DNA from: an uncultured Candidatus Nemicrothrix sp.
GTDB lineage: Bacteria; Actinomycetota; Acidimicrobiia; Acidimicrobiales; Acidimicrobilacustridaceae
DNA length: 38,466 bases
Assembly (NCBI GenBank): GCA_903867185.1
Contig: CAIPQK010000130.1
Coordinates: forward strand, 1-38,466
Reading direction: 5' to 3'
Part shown: one piece after another, positions 19,193 through 27,760 of the stretch
Layout: each line of letters opens with the position of its first letter
Position numbering within the stretch: position 1 is the first letter of the stretch
Position numbers and translations under genes: made by a program
Notes under the pieces: model-generated
The model's input: only the letters and a program-made list of their open reading frames with translations
The model's database searches: none
What the model was told of the DNA's origin: nothing

Positions 19193-19224
19193 GGTTGAGG
19201 GAGACGCGGCGAACGTCGCGGACG

Positions 19225-19240
19225 TGTTTCACGTGAAACA
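19225..19240. promoter_or_regulatory. parS centromere site 2
   Basis: This is a second perfect TGTTTCACGTGAAACA. The two copies lie about 5.5 kb from the probable oriC, where parS clusters are expected. The remaining gap up to parA (19241-19455) contains a GC-rich CCCGGG repeat but no recognisable gene. Confidence 0.97.
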
Positions 19241-19455
19241 TGAAGGCCCGCAAGAGCCAGGATGCGCTCTAGGTGGGGTCGTGCCGGGATGCCGAGTTGA
19301 ATCCTTGACCCGGGGGCCCGGGACGGGCAGGATGGCCACCGCTGATCGCTTCCTGCGATTTTGCCCCTCCGACTGCGGTGTGTGCCGCCGAATCCGAGTT
19401 GAGATCCATGGAATCTGATGAATCTGGTAACGGAGCGGATGGGGGAGACCATGGC

Positions 19456-20304
19456 GTGAAGATGCCAACCAACCTTTCTGCCGCCGAGGCTGTGGTTGAG
19501 GGGGCCCGTCCCATCTCCGCCGAACGACCACTCCCTCGAGTCATTGCGGTGGCGAATCAGAAGGGTGGCGTGGGAAAGACCACCACCTCGATCAACCTCA
19601 GTGCCTGTCTGGCAGAGCTGGGGTATCGCACCCTGGTCATCGATCTCGATCCGCAGGGCAACGCCTCCACGGGCCTGGGCGTCGACATTCGCTCGCTCGA
19701 GTCCTCAATGTATGACGTCATCCTCCACGACGTTCCCCTCGAGGACTGCATCGAAGGCACCGTGGTCCGCAACCTCTTTGTGGCCCCAGCCAGCCTCGAT
19801 CTGGCAGGTGCAGAGATCGAACTCGTGCCGGCCTTCAGCCGCGAGATGCGCCTGAAGATGGCGATCGATTCAGTAAAGGACGATTACGACTTTGTTCTGA
19901 TCGACTGTCCCCCATCGCTTGGCCTGCTGACGGTGAATGCCATGGCGGCGGCGACCGAAGTTCTGGTGCCCATTCAGTGTGAGTACTTCGCACTCGAGGG
20001 CCTCACCCAACTCACGAAGAACGTGGCGCTTATTCAGAAGAGCCTGAACCCGGCCCTGGAGATCAGCGCCATCGTTCTGGTTATGTATGCCCGCACCAAC
20101 CTGTCTGACGGGGTCGTTGCTGACGTACGGGAACACTTTGGCGACAAGGTCTGCCAGGAAGTGGTTCCTCGCTCGGTGCGGCTTTCAGAGGCTCCAGGGT
20201 TCGGACAACCAATCATCACATTCGATCCAAGTAGCCGGGGGGCAACTGCCTACCGGAAGTTGGCCAAGGAGGTCAGTGGTGGCACGCCGCAGCGGACTCG
20301 GTAA
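19456..20304 (+). CDS. parA: Chromosome partitioning ATPase ParA
   Basis: This is a deviant-Walker P-loop ATPase: VIAVANQKGGVGKTTTSINL carries the KGGVGKT signature, TLVIDLDPQGNASTGLG is Walker A', and DFVLIDCPPSLG is Walker B. ParA-ATP binds DNA nonspecifically and is stimulated by ParB to move origins apart. I chose the GTG at 19456 because GGGGGAG lies eight bases upstream; an in-frame ATG at 19408 would add 16 low-complexity residues with a poorer ribosome-binding site. It precedes parB and overlaps its start by 26 bases. Two parS sites lie about 215-280 bases upstream. Confidence 0.95.
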   Translation: MKMPTNLSAAEAVVEGARPISAERPLPRVIAVANQKGGVGKTTTSINLSACLAELGYRTLVIDLDPQGNASTGLGVDIRSLESSMYDVILHDVPLEDCIEGTVVRNLFVAPASLDLAGAEIELVPAFSREMRLKMAIDSVKDDYDFVLIDCPPSLGLLTVNAMAAATEVLVPIQCEYFALEGLTQLTKNVALIQKSLNPALEISAIVLVMYARTNLSDGVVADVREHFGDKVCQEVVPRSVRLSEAPGFGQPIITFDPSSRGATAYRKLAKEVSGGTPQRTR

Positions 20305-21178
20305 AGGTCTCGGATCTCTGATCCCGACCACGGAACGACTGCAGGACAGCGATGCAATCCTGCGGGAACTCCCCATTTCAGAAATCGTGGCCAATACCTA
20401 CCAGCCACGCAGTCATTTCGATGAAGAGGCACTGGTCAGCCTTTCTGCGTCAATCCGAGCGGTGGGCGTTCTTCAGCCCATTTTGGTTCGCGAGTTAGGC
20501 GAAGACTCCTACGAACTGATCGCCGGCGAACGACGCTGGCGGGCAGCGAAGCGGGCTGGGCTTCAGACCATTCCGGCCATCGTGCGCACGGCCGAAGACG
20601 AAGGTTCGCTCGAACAGGCCCTGGTCGAGAACCTTCACCGAGAAGACCTCGGTGCTCTCGAGGAAGCTGCCGCCTATCAGCAGCTCGTTGAAGAGTTCAA
20701 GCTCACGCAGGATCAGGTTGCGACCCGGGTCGGCAAGAGCCGTTCCTCGATCGCCAACACCATGCGGCTTCTCCAGCTTCCAACCAGCATTCAGCGTCTG
20801 TTGGGCGAGGGTCAGTTATCGGCCGGCCATGCCCGGGCCCTTCTCGGAACCCCCGACCGGGCCTTCCAGGAGAAGTTGGCCAAGGCCATCGTCTCGGAGA
20901 AACTCACTGTGCGCGAGGTCGAGGACCGAGTTCGCGAACACGGCGGAACTCCTGAACCTGAAGAGGCCACGGGTACCACCGGCGGGACCAAACCACTGCC
21001 CGTGGTGCGGGCCGCGCCGCTTCTTGAACTCGAGGAGATGCTGTCCGAGCATCTCGATACGCGGGTTGCGGTCTCGATGGGTCAACGCAAGGGACGCATC
21101 GTGATCGACTTCTCCACCCTCGAAGACCTCGAGCGCGTGTACCGAGTAATTGTGGATGGCAAAGAGCCGACGGACTGA
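20279..21178 (+). CDS. parB: Chromosome partitioning protein ParB
   Basis: From the GTG at 20279 the protein has 299 residues and starts ARRSGLGKGLGSLIP after the initiator, the common ParB opening that can stimulate ParA. It has the ParB/Srx CTPase motifs GERRWRAAKRAG and ENLHREDLGALEEA, a helix-turn-helix (TQDQVATRVGKSRSSIANTM) and a C-terminal dimerisation domain. AAGGAGG ends six bases before this start; a GTG at 20276 is an alternative. It binds parS and spreads as a CTP-dependent clamp. The gene overlaps parA by 26 bases. Confidence 0.96.
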   Translation: MARRSGLGKGLGSLIPTTERLQDSDAILRELPISEIVANTYQPRSHFDEEALVSLSASIRAVGVLQPILVRELGEDSYELIAGERRWRAAKRAGLQTIPAIVRTAEDEGSLEQALVENLHREDLGALEEAAAYQQLVEEFKLTQDQVATRVGKSRSSIANTMRLLQLPTSIQRLLGEGQLSAGHARALLGTPDRAFQEKLAKAIVSEKLTVREVEDRVREHGGTPEPEEATGTTGGTKPLPVVRAAPLLELEEMLSEHLDTRVAVSMGQRKGRIVIDFSTLEDLERVYRVIVDGKEPTD

Positions 21179-21293
21179 CAAACCTCCACCCAAACCTTTG
21201 GTGAAGGGTTCTGCACAGCCTGTGGATGAGGCTGTGGTCAACCGAAAACATGGTATTTGGGATCGGTGCTGAACAGGTGACAACAAAAAGCGA

Positions 21294-21319
21294 AAGGCCC
21301 CGGTTTGAACCGGGGCCTT
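21294..21319. terminator. Bidirectional terminator between parB and trxA
   Basis: Perfect inverted arms AAGGCCCCGGTT (21294-21305) and AACCGGGGCCTT (21308-21319) form an 11-12 bp stem. On the minus strand it is followed by a run containing CTTTTTG, a good terminator for trxA. On the plus strand CGTTGTTCTTCG follows, a weaker one for parB. The gap 21179-21355 holds no gene; one DnaA-box-like site (TCATCCACA, minus strand, 21221-21229) is present. Confidence 0.8.
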
Positions 21320-21355
21320 CGTTGTTCTTCGACCAGCGTCGAGGAGCGTTCTGAG

Positions 21356-21682
21356 TTACAAGAAGGGCTTGAAGTCCTCGAGGAGTTGCGACTTGCCCTT
21401 GGCGCCCACGATGCGGGCGGCTTCTTGGCCATCTTTGAACACGATCATGGTAGGGATGCTCATGACACCAAAGCGACGAGCAACATCGGGGTTGTCATCC
21501 ACATTGAGCTTGGCGATTGCGAGGCTGCCGGCTTGCTCGTCGGCGATCTCTTCAAGGATGGGGGCAATCATCTTGCACGGACCGCACCATTCGGCCCAGA
21601 AGTCGACGACGACAGGAACCGATGACGAGCCAATCTGCTCATCGAAGGTGGCGTCGGTGTAGGTGGAGATGTTCTCGGACAT
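21356..21682 (-). CDS. trxA: Thioredoxin
   Basis: The 108-residue protein has the active site FWAEWCGPCKMI and the cis-proline segment SIPTMIVFKDG, with normal thioredoxin length. It reduces protein disulfides in the cytoplasm and is recycled by thioredoxin reductase, encoded just upstream on the same strand. The ATG at 21682 is chosen because GAGGA lies about five bases upstream; an earlier start at 21751 would add 23 unrelated residues. The 210-base gap to trxB (21683-21892) holds nothing I can identify, so it may have its own promoter. Confidence 0.96.
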   Translation of the reverse strand: MSENISTYTDATFDEQIGSSSVPVVVDFWAEWCGPCKMIAPILEEIADEQAGSLAIAKLNVDDNPDVARRFGVMSIPTMIVFKDGQEAARIVGAKGKSQLLEDFKPFL

Positions 21683-21892
21683 GGTTCCTCGTTCACGTGA
21701 TGGCTGGTGGGTGCCAGCCCGGGTTAGATGAGATCTCTTCGTTTCGAACAAATGTTCGACTCACGTCAAACGCTTCGTCGTTACGAGGACGGCAGATCCT
21801 GAGGTTCAACTCGACGAGCTGAACCTTGATGATGACAACGCTACCGCGAGTCGGTTTCATTCCCGCTCAACACACATCGATGCACTACTGGA

Positions 21893-22852
21893 TCAATGGT
21901 GGGTGGCTTCGAGCCATCGCTCACAATCGATTGCCGCCATGCACCCTGAGCCAGCAGCGGTAATGGCCTGGCGATAGACGTGATCTTGGACATCGCCGCA
22001 GGCAAACACGCCTTCGATGTTGGTGAGCGACCCGTTATGGGTCACGAGGTAACCGTTCTCGTCGGTGGTGAGCTGACCGGCGAACAGATCGGTGTTGGGA
22101 CGGTGGCCAATGGCGACGAATACTCCCGTGACGGCAAGAGGTCGCTCTTCGCCGGTCACAGTGTCGGTGAGGGTGACTCCTTCAACAGTTTGATCACCCT
22201 GAATGGCGGTCACTGTTGAGTTCCACGCGAAACGTATTTTCTCGTTGGCGAACAATCGGTCTTGCATGATCTTTGATGCGCGAAGTTCTTCACGACGGTG
22301 AACAAGTGTGACGGTCTTGGCAAATTTCGTAAGAAAAAGCGCTTCTTCTATGGCGGAATCGCCACCACCAACGACAGCGATGTCGTGATCGCGGAAGAAG
22401 AAACCGTCGCAGGTCGCACAGGTTGAAAGACCGTGACCAAGCAAACGCGTTTCTTCTTCGAGTCCGAGCATGAGAGAACGCGCACCGGTGGAAACGATGA
22501 TGGAGTTGGCAATATGCGTGGGTTCGGGAGCGTCAACATCGCCGATCCACACTTTGAACGGGCGAACGGACAGATCAACTTTGGTGACCTTGCGAGTGAT
22601 GATCTCGGTGCCGAAACGTGTTGCCTGTTCGCGGAATTTCATCATGAGTTCGGGCCCCATGATTCCGTCGGGCCAACCAGGAAAGTTTTCAACCTCGGTG
22701 GTGAGCATGAGTTGTCCACCGGGCTGGTCGCTCGTTGAGGAAGGCTCACCCTCGATGAGCAGCGGCTCAAGGTTTGCTCGAGCGGTGTAGATCGCGCTCG
22801 TGAGTCCCGCGGGACCGGAACCGATGATGATGACATTGCGAACTTCAGGCAC
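21893..22852 (-). CDS. trxB: Thioredoxin reductase
   Basis: The 319-residue flavoprotein has the FAD-binding GSGPAGLTSAIYTARA near the N-terminus, the redox-active CATC disulfide in STCATCDGFFF (about residue 140), the NADPH-binding AVVGGGDSAIEEALFL and the C-terminal FAD motif VFACGDVQDH. It passes electrons from NADPH to thioredoxin. The start is GTG at 22852, with GGAG about five bases upstream. The trxB-trxA pair next to parB matches other actinobacteria. Confidence 0.97.
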   Translation of the reverse strand: MPEVRNVIIIGSGPAGLTSAIYTARANLEPLLIEGEPSSTSDQPGGQLMLTTEVENFPGWPDGIMGPELMMKFREQATRFGTEIITRKVTKVDLSVRPFKVWIGDVDAPEPTHIANSIIVSTGARSLMLGLEEETRLLGHGLSTCATCDGFFFRDHDIAVVGGGDSAIEEALFLTKFAKTVTLVHRREELRASKIMQDRLFANEKIRFAWNSTVTAIQGDQTVEGVTLTDTVTGEERPLAVTGVFVAIGHRPNTDLFAGQLTTDENGYLVTHNGSLTNIEGVFACGDVQDHVYRQAITAAGSGCMAAIDCERWLEATHH

Positions 22853-22923
22853 AGGGACTCCAGATGTCGATGACCGTGTCGGTCAAGTCAGTTGGTGGGG
22901 GAGCGTGTTGGTGGAGAAACCAC

Positions 22924-23337
22924 TTAACGCTTGGAGGATGCCCCCGCTGAAGGGGCAGGTGCATTGCGACGGAGGAACAACAGCGCCCCGACCGAAGTGA
23001 ACAGCACGCCGAGGATGAGATACGGCAGCCATACTCCCGAGGGAAGGGCTTCATCGAGGAGGCGAACCACCCCGATAACCATCAAGACCGCGATGACGAC
23101 GATGATCGTGCCGGCAAAAACGCCGAAGACCAGCCCGCGGGCGATCTTCATGATGGGCGTGGTGGTGCGATCTCGAACGGTCTCGACGGCGTTCACGATG
23201 GCGTCGGCGGCCTGCGCTGGCCAGTCGCCGCCAGCGAGTGATCCGACTGATGGAATCGATGGGATGGGGCGCGGCGGGGTCGACGATGATTCCTGTTTCG
23301 AACCGGAGGAAGTCGAAGCGTTCGGGCCCGTATCCAT
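22924..23337 (-). CDS. Small membrane protein with Ser/Pro-rich N-terminus, function unknown
   Basis: The 137-residue protein has a polar Ser/Pro-rich N-terminal third, an amphipathic stretch (PAQAADAIVNAVETVRDRTT), two transmembrane helices (roughly residues 70-92 and 103-122) and a short basic tail. I do not recognise the family. It lies between trxB and the kinase gene on the same strand. TAGGAT lies seven bases before the ATG with no Shine-Dalgarno sequence, so it is probably leaderless with its own promoter. A membrane partner for the neighbouring kinase is possible but is only a guess from position. Confidence 0.65.
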   Translation of the reverse strand: MDTGPNASTSSGSKQESSSTPPRPIPSIPSVGSLAGGDWPAQAADAIVNAVETVRDRTTTPIMKIARGLVFGVFAGTIIVVIAVLMVIGVVRLLDEALPSGVWLPYLILGVLFTSVGALLFLRRNAPAPSAGASSKR

Positions 23338-23344
23338 AATGGCG

Positions 23345-23350
23345 ATCCTA
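23345..23350 (-). promoter_or_regulatory. -10 element TAGGAT for a leaderless membrane-protein mRNA
   Basis: TAGGAT on the minus strand is followed by seven bases and the ATG at 23337, and no ribosome-binding site is present. The element lies in the 30-base gap after the kinase gene. Confidence 0.45.
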
Positions 23351-23367
23351 ACCGTGGGAACTCGTGG

Positions 23368-24870
23368 TTAGGAGGTGACGATGATGTCGGTGATTGTCAC
23401 CTGAAAGGGCGGTGTCTCTTTGAGTTGCGTAATCCAGAGCAAGACAGCGTTGCCACTGGCACCGTGGAGGTCGAGAGTGAGCGGACCCCGGATGTTCGTC
23501 GCGCTGGCACGCACCGTCCCCCAGCCAATGATGGTCGTCGGTGAACCGGTAGCGACATACGCCTCGAGTGACCATCCCGACGAAGGCGAATCAATCGTGA
23601 TGCTCCCCACGGGTCCTTCGGTCGCAAGATCGATGACGAGGCCGACACCTGATTTGAGATTGCCGAACTGGCGCGTCGAGTACACCTCGGTCGACCAGGA
23701 GGTCAGCGAATCGGCATCGACAGCGTTCATAGCGGACGGTTCGTTTTCGAAACCAGTTCGATCGACGGGATCGAAGGAGTGCGCAGTGGAAATGGCGAGT
23801 TGCCTCGGTGCCGTGGTGGTCGTTGCTGGTTGACTCGAAAAGAGAGTCTTTCCGGCATCGGTGTTGGCAATAAGAACCGCAATCAGAAGAAGCACCGCCA
23901 CGACAACGAGTGTCACAACGATTCCTGATCGTCCGCGCCTTACGCGGATGGGAGCGGGGGTTGGTGTGGTCGGTTTTGTCTCACTGGCGGGATCAGCAAG
24001 GACGTCGAGACGAGTCGAAAGCAACGCGGCACGCATGTCGTTGGCTGAAGCAAAGCGATCACTTGGCGCGCGAGACATTGCCCGCATGATCGTGGTTTCG
24101 AGATCTTGTGGAATTTCATTCAGAACCACCGACGGACGTGATGGATCTCGATGCATGCGCGCAAGCGCGAGGGCCGCTGGCGTATCGGCGCGGAACGGCG
24201 CTTCGCCACAGACGGCTTCGTAGAGGACGGCGCCTAACGCGTAGAGGTCGGTGCGCCCATCGACGGGACCGCCCTCAACTTGTTCTGGAGCGAGGTATTT
24301 CACCGTTCCCAGCACCTGTGCGGTGCGCGTGAGGTCGGGTTCATCGAGCACTTTGGCGATTCCAAAGTCCGTTACGAGCACTCGACCATCGTCAGAAAGA
24401 AGAATGTTTGCCGGTTTGATGTCGCGATGTATCACGCCAGCGCGGTGAGCAACCGCAAGGGCACCGACTACCTGAGCACCGATATGCACGACCTCGATCG
24501 GATCGAGAGCGCCGCGTTCGTCGAGAAAGTCTCGAAGCGTGCGACCACGTACAAGTTCCATAACAATTGCATCGCAACCGTCGAGGTCGACAGTGTCATA
24601 AATAGCAACAATCGACGGATCAACGAGTCGTGCCGCGGCGATTGCTTCGATGTGGAATCGCTGGCGAACAACCGGGTCGTTGGCAAACTGAGGATGAAGA
24701 ATTTTGATTGCGACAGCGCGACCAAGAATCAGATCGTCCGCTTCCCAGACTTCGGCCATGCCACCGACAGCAATTGGTTGACGAAGTTCGTAGCGTTGCG
24801 CGAGGACACGACCGACGAGTTCGCGGCTAGGAACTGAAGGGGGCACTGACCCCGGATCGTCCGCGTTCAC
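23368..24870 (-). CDS. Ser/Thr protein kinase with transmembrane helix and MviN-type extracytoplasmic domain
   Basis: The kinase domain is PknB-like and looks catalytically complete: glycine loop AVGGMAEVWEADD, lysine in AVAIKIL (codon 24703-24705), HRDIKPANILL with the catalytic Asp (24421-24423), DFG (Asp codon 24367-24369), and YLAPEQ. A cytoplasmic linker precedes one transmembrane helix (VTLVVVAVLLLIAVLIA) and an outside domain of about 150 residues with SWSTEVYST, GNLKSGVGLVIDL and SITIDSPSSGW. That part resembles the C-terminal discoidin-like domain of mycobacterial MviN (Rv3910), where it follows a pseudokinase fused to the MurJ flippase. No MurJ domain occurs here. The start is uncertain: the frame is open to an ATG at 24981, but that overlaps degV by 89 bases; GTG at 24870 or 24846 is more likely. 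Confidence 0.85.
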   Translation of the reverse strand: MNADDPGSVPPSVPSRELVGRVLAQRYELRQPIAVGGMAEVWEADDLILGRAVAIKILHPQFANDPVVRQRFHIEAIAAARLVDPSIVAIYDTVDLDGCDAIVMELVRGRTLRDFLDERGALDPIEVVHIGAQVVGALAVAHRAGVIHRDIKPANILLSDDGRVLVTDFGIAKVLDEPDLTRTAQVLGTVKYLAPEQVEGGPVDGRTDLYALGAVLYEAVCGEAPFRADTPAALALARMHRDPSRPSVVLNEIPQDLETTIMRAMSRAPSDRFASANDMRAALLSTRLDVLADPASETKPTTPTPAPIRVRRGRSGIVVTLVVVAVLLLIAVLIANTDAGKTLFSSQPATTTTAPRQLAISTAHSFDPVDRTGFENEPSAMNAVDADSLTSWSTEVYSTRQFGNLKSGVGLVIDLATEGPVGSITIDSPSSGWSLEAYVATGSPTTIIGWGTVRASATNIRGPLTLDLHGASGNAVLLWITQLKETPPFQVTITDIIVTS

Positions 24871-24892
24871 GCGGTAGAGGAATGACGGATGA

Positions 24893-25732
24893 TCACGGCC
24901 GCAGGTAGCACATGCCGATGACGCCAGGCCCACCGTGTGTGCCAATGACCGCGCCGATTTTTCCAAGACGCACCTGATCACGCGGGTAGCGCTCAGCGAT
25001 CATGTCAAGGAAGAGGTCGATATCTGGAGCTTCGCCATGAAGGATCGAGAGTTTTTCGACGGTTCCTTCGGCAAAGAGTTGGTCTCGCGCCCATTCCAGC
25101 GCGCGTTTGCGGGTTCGTTGTTTGCCAGCTTCTTCAACGGCACCGTCAACAATTCGAATAATTGGTTTCACCGACAACATGGAACCTAAGAGTGCTTTGG
25201 CGCTCCCGATTCGGCCACCCTTTTTAAGATTCTCGAGCGTGTCGAGCACCCCATAAATTTCGGTACGCGCAATCATCGATTCAACGAGGGCGACAATCGC
25301 GTCAGCGTCAGCGCCATTTCGCGCGGCGAGTGCAGCCTCGAGCACCATCGTGCCCAGACCACCTGTAAGCGATCGACTGTCGATGACACGCACATCGATA
25401 TCGCCATCGACTGCGGTCGCAGCATTGCGTGCAGATTGCACCGTTGCAGAAAGTTCACCGGAAAGATTGATGCACACCACTGCGCTTGCACCAACTGCTG
25501 CTGCACCTCGAAAGGCCTGTTCAAACCGGCCAGGTGAAGGAGCCGAGGTTTCGGGCAGCAGTCCGGTGCTGGCCATCTTTGCGTAGAAGTCTTCGACGCT
25601 GAGTTCCTCGCGGTCGATGTATTCATCGTTGCCAAAACGGATGTTTAACGGCACAACGCCGATGCTGTTGGTGGTGGTTTCCGCTTCGCTCAAGTCGCAG
25701 GAACTATCGGTGACGATGTGGACGCCGGTCAT
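24893..25732 (-). CDS. DegV family fatty-acid-binding protein
   Basis: The 279-residue protein has the DegV opening VHIVTDSSCDLS, the conserved TSAPSPGRFEQAF, INLSGELSATVQSA and VIDSRSLTGGLG motifs, and LENLKKGGRIG with the C-terminal THGGPGVIG. Family members bind fatty acids and, in Firmicutes, act as FakB with the kinase FakA. No fakA is seen here, so its partner is unknown. It sits between the DUF6049 and kinase genes, 36 bases after the former. Confidence 0.93.
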   Translation of the reverse strand: MTGVHIVTDSSCDLSEAETTTNSIGVVPLNIRFGNDEYIDREELSVEDFYAKMASTGLLPETSAPSPGRFEQAFRGAAAVGASAVVCINLSGELSATVQSARNAATAVDGDIDVRVIDSRSLTGGLGTMVLEAALAARNGADADAIVALVESMIARTEIYGVLDTLENLKKGGRIGSAKALLGSMLSVKPIIRIVDGAVEEAGKQRTRKRALEWARDQLFAEGTVEKLSILHGEAPDIDLFLDMIAERYPRDQVRLGKIGAVIGTHGGPGVIGMCYLRP

Positions 25733-25768
25733 GGTGCTCCCGTTCGATTGGTGACGGGAAGACGCTAC

Positions 25769-27760
25769 TCATCCACCTGGCGTTTGTGATGGTTCGTTCG
25801 CGGCGACCAAGGAGCGAGCCCGACGACGATGGCGGATGTGTCGGCCCCACCACACCAGTAAGAACAAGCCGGCTCCGAGGGAAAGGAAGAGTCCAACCCC
25901 CGAAATCGCTGTGGATCGAACGTCGATCCGGCTCGATGCGACGAGTACTCCTCCACCCGATGAGGTGATGGCGACATCGAGGGGGAACGCGCCGGAAGCC
26001 CTCGTCGTGACCTCGATATCGGTGCGAGTGGTACTCGAGGGGGCGAGAACGATTTCATAGGTGGTCCCGCTCGGAAATTCGAGTTTTGGGCTACTCACGT
26101 TGATCCGAACCAACGCTTCAACCGGAAGATCGTTAGTAATCACCAGCGGGATTTTTCCGCTTCTGGAAGTCAGGGTGACTTTTTGTGATTTCGGAAGGCT
26201 GATCGCCGAGGTAATCGCGAGAAGTTGATTGTTGGCGGCATCGAGCACCGAGGTTCGATCGTTTGTCGTCAGAGTTGCTTCAGCGGAGGCCAGAACCGTT
26301 GCTTCAACGGGGTCCACGATTTCGCCGCCCTTGGGGAGCATGGCGCGCAGTCCAAGCAGGTTCCACCGTGCCTGTTCGAGCCGTGCTCCGTAGGTACCAA
26401 GATCGGTTGGATCGTTACTTGTCCAGGAGCGCACGAGAGGTTTTTGGGTAGTTCCGGCAACACCAGTGCGAGTGAAGAGGTCATCAAGGGTGAGCGGCTG
26501 GAGAACCATGTTCCCCGCGGAGCCACTTTGGTTGCCCGTAGTTGCTGTCAACCCCGCGAGGAATTCTTTCAGCGCGGCGGTGTCGGTTGCGGCGGGAATT
26601 GTCAGAGCAATACCTCGGTCAGCACCGAGCTGTTCTTGGTGGAGCATCATCAACTCAGCCAGCGCTTGATGCGCACCGAGAATGGGATCGGTCGTCAGAA
26701 GGAAACGTGAAGAAGCGGCGTCATCATTGGCCATGGCCGAGAACGATGTTCCATTTTCACTCTCGACGAGGAAACGCTTGGTCAGCACCGAACTTTCATC
26801 CGACACCAATGAGGATCGAATTTGGGATGACTGGAGCACAACGGACCGCGTCCCTGATTGCGCGAGCAGATTGAGCGCGCTTGGAGTCACCGACGGATCA
26901 AGGACCAACGTTCGGCGGTCGGGGGCAGCTTCGAAGACGTTGGCGAGGATGCTGTCGCCGGTGGCGTATTCAGCGTTGAGGACCGAACTTTGGCCGGCAG
27001 AGATGAGTGAACCCGCATCGATCGTGACATAGGGACGACTCAGGGTTTGGCGGGCCTGCCTGTCGGGACGGGGTGAAGTGTCACCGGCTTCTGTTAACGC
27101 TTGAACAAGGAAGGGCGTTGCCGCGAGTGTCAGCGGCGTGCTTGCAGCTGCAGCAATGATGCGAAATTGCTCGCCGGCTCGACTGAGTTGTGCGTCGGAA
27201 AGTTGCGGAGCACCCTCGCGGCTCACGCCGAGTGGTGCATCGATCACAACCGTTGTCGCCACCGCCAGCGGCGTTGTGGGGGTTGTTGGTGTTGGAAGAC
27301 GCAAGAGATGTGTGACGATGCTGTCGAGGCGTGTTCCATTCGCCGCGGTGGCTTCGATGAGAACCGGGTACACGCCCGACTCGCTCAGAACGGTTCCGCC
27401 CTCGGGAGCGGGCCACTTTTCGTTCAGTGGAAGTGAGAGAGTTTTTGTTGAACGGGAGGCATCAAGAATGGTGGCGGGTGTGGAAAAAAGTGCACTTCCG
27501 AGTTGTTCGCCCGCAATGGTGCGATCAAGACGGCTTCGACTTGTGACTGCGCTGTAGAGAACAAGTTCAATTTTTGTGTTTGCGGGAAGGTCTCCGGTCG
27601 AAACCTCGGCGGTGAAGACGCCATTGGGTCCAACAAACGCTGTTTGGTGTGCGAGTTTCAGTTGGTGTGTGGCGGTCTGGGTGGTTTGTGCGTTTGCAAG
27701 GATCGGACACAGAACAAAGAGGAAAGCAGCGACGACGCCGACGCGCAGGATGCGACTCAT
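25769..27760 (-). CDS. DUF6049 family exported envelope protein
   Basis: The 663-residue protein has a signal peptide (GVVAAFLFVLCPILANAQ), a large extracytoplasmic region with beta-rich parts at both ends, and one C-terminal transmembrane helix (GVGLFLSLGAGLFLLVWW) followed by an Arg-rich cytoplasmic tail. Size, topology and position next to the cca gene match the actinobacterial DUF6049 family (Rv3909-like), normally found right beside mviN/murJ. No function is assigned; an envelope role is inferred from the neighbours. Its start overlaps the stop of the GNAT gene as ATGA. The gene that usually follows, mviN, is replaced by degV and the kinase. Confidence 0.8.
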   Translation of the reverse strand: MSRILRVGVVAAFLFVLCPILANAQTTQTATHQLKLAHQTAFVGPNGVFTAEVSTGDLPANTKIELVLYSAVTSRSRLDRTIAGEQLGSALFSTPATILDASRSTKTLSLPLNEKWPAPEGGTVLSESGVYPVLIEATAANGTRLDSIVTHLLRLPTPTTPTTPLAVATTVVIDAPLGVSREGAPQLSDAQLSRAGEQFRIIAAAASTPLTLAATPFLVQALTEAGDTSPRPDRQARQTLSRPYVTIDAGSLISAGQSSVLNAEYATGDSILANVFEAAPDRRTLVLDPSVTPSALNLLAQSGTRSVVLQSSQIRSSLVSDESSVLTKRFLVESENGTSFSAMANDDAASSRFLLTTDPILGAHQALAELMMLHQEQLGADRGIALTIPAATDTAALKEFLAGLTATTGNQSGSAGNMVLQPLTLDDLFTRTGVAGTTQKPLVRSWTSNDPTDLGTYGARLEQARWNLLGLRAMLPKGGEIVDPVEATVLASAEATLTTNDRTSVLDAANNQLLAITSAISLPKSQKVTLTSRSGKIPLVITNDLPVEALVRINVSSPKLEFPSGTTYEIVLAPSSTTRTDIEVTTRASGAFPLDVAITSSGGGVLVASSRIDVRSTAISGVGLFLSLGAGLFLLVWWGRHIRHRRRARSLVAANEPSQTPGG

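Noticed and set aside
19310-19323. CCCGGG repeated twice before parA
   Set aside because: The copies are too close for a good loop and no T run follows, so it is not a convincing terminator or operator.
24280-24837. A 185-residue open frame on the plus strand
   Set aside because: It is antisense to the kinase catalytic core, whose motifs are intact on the minus strand.
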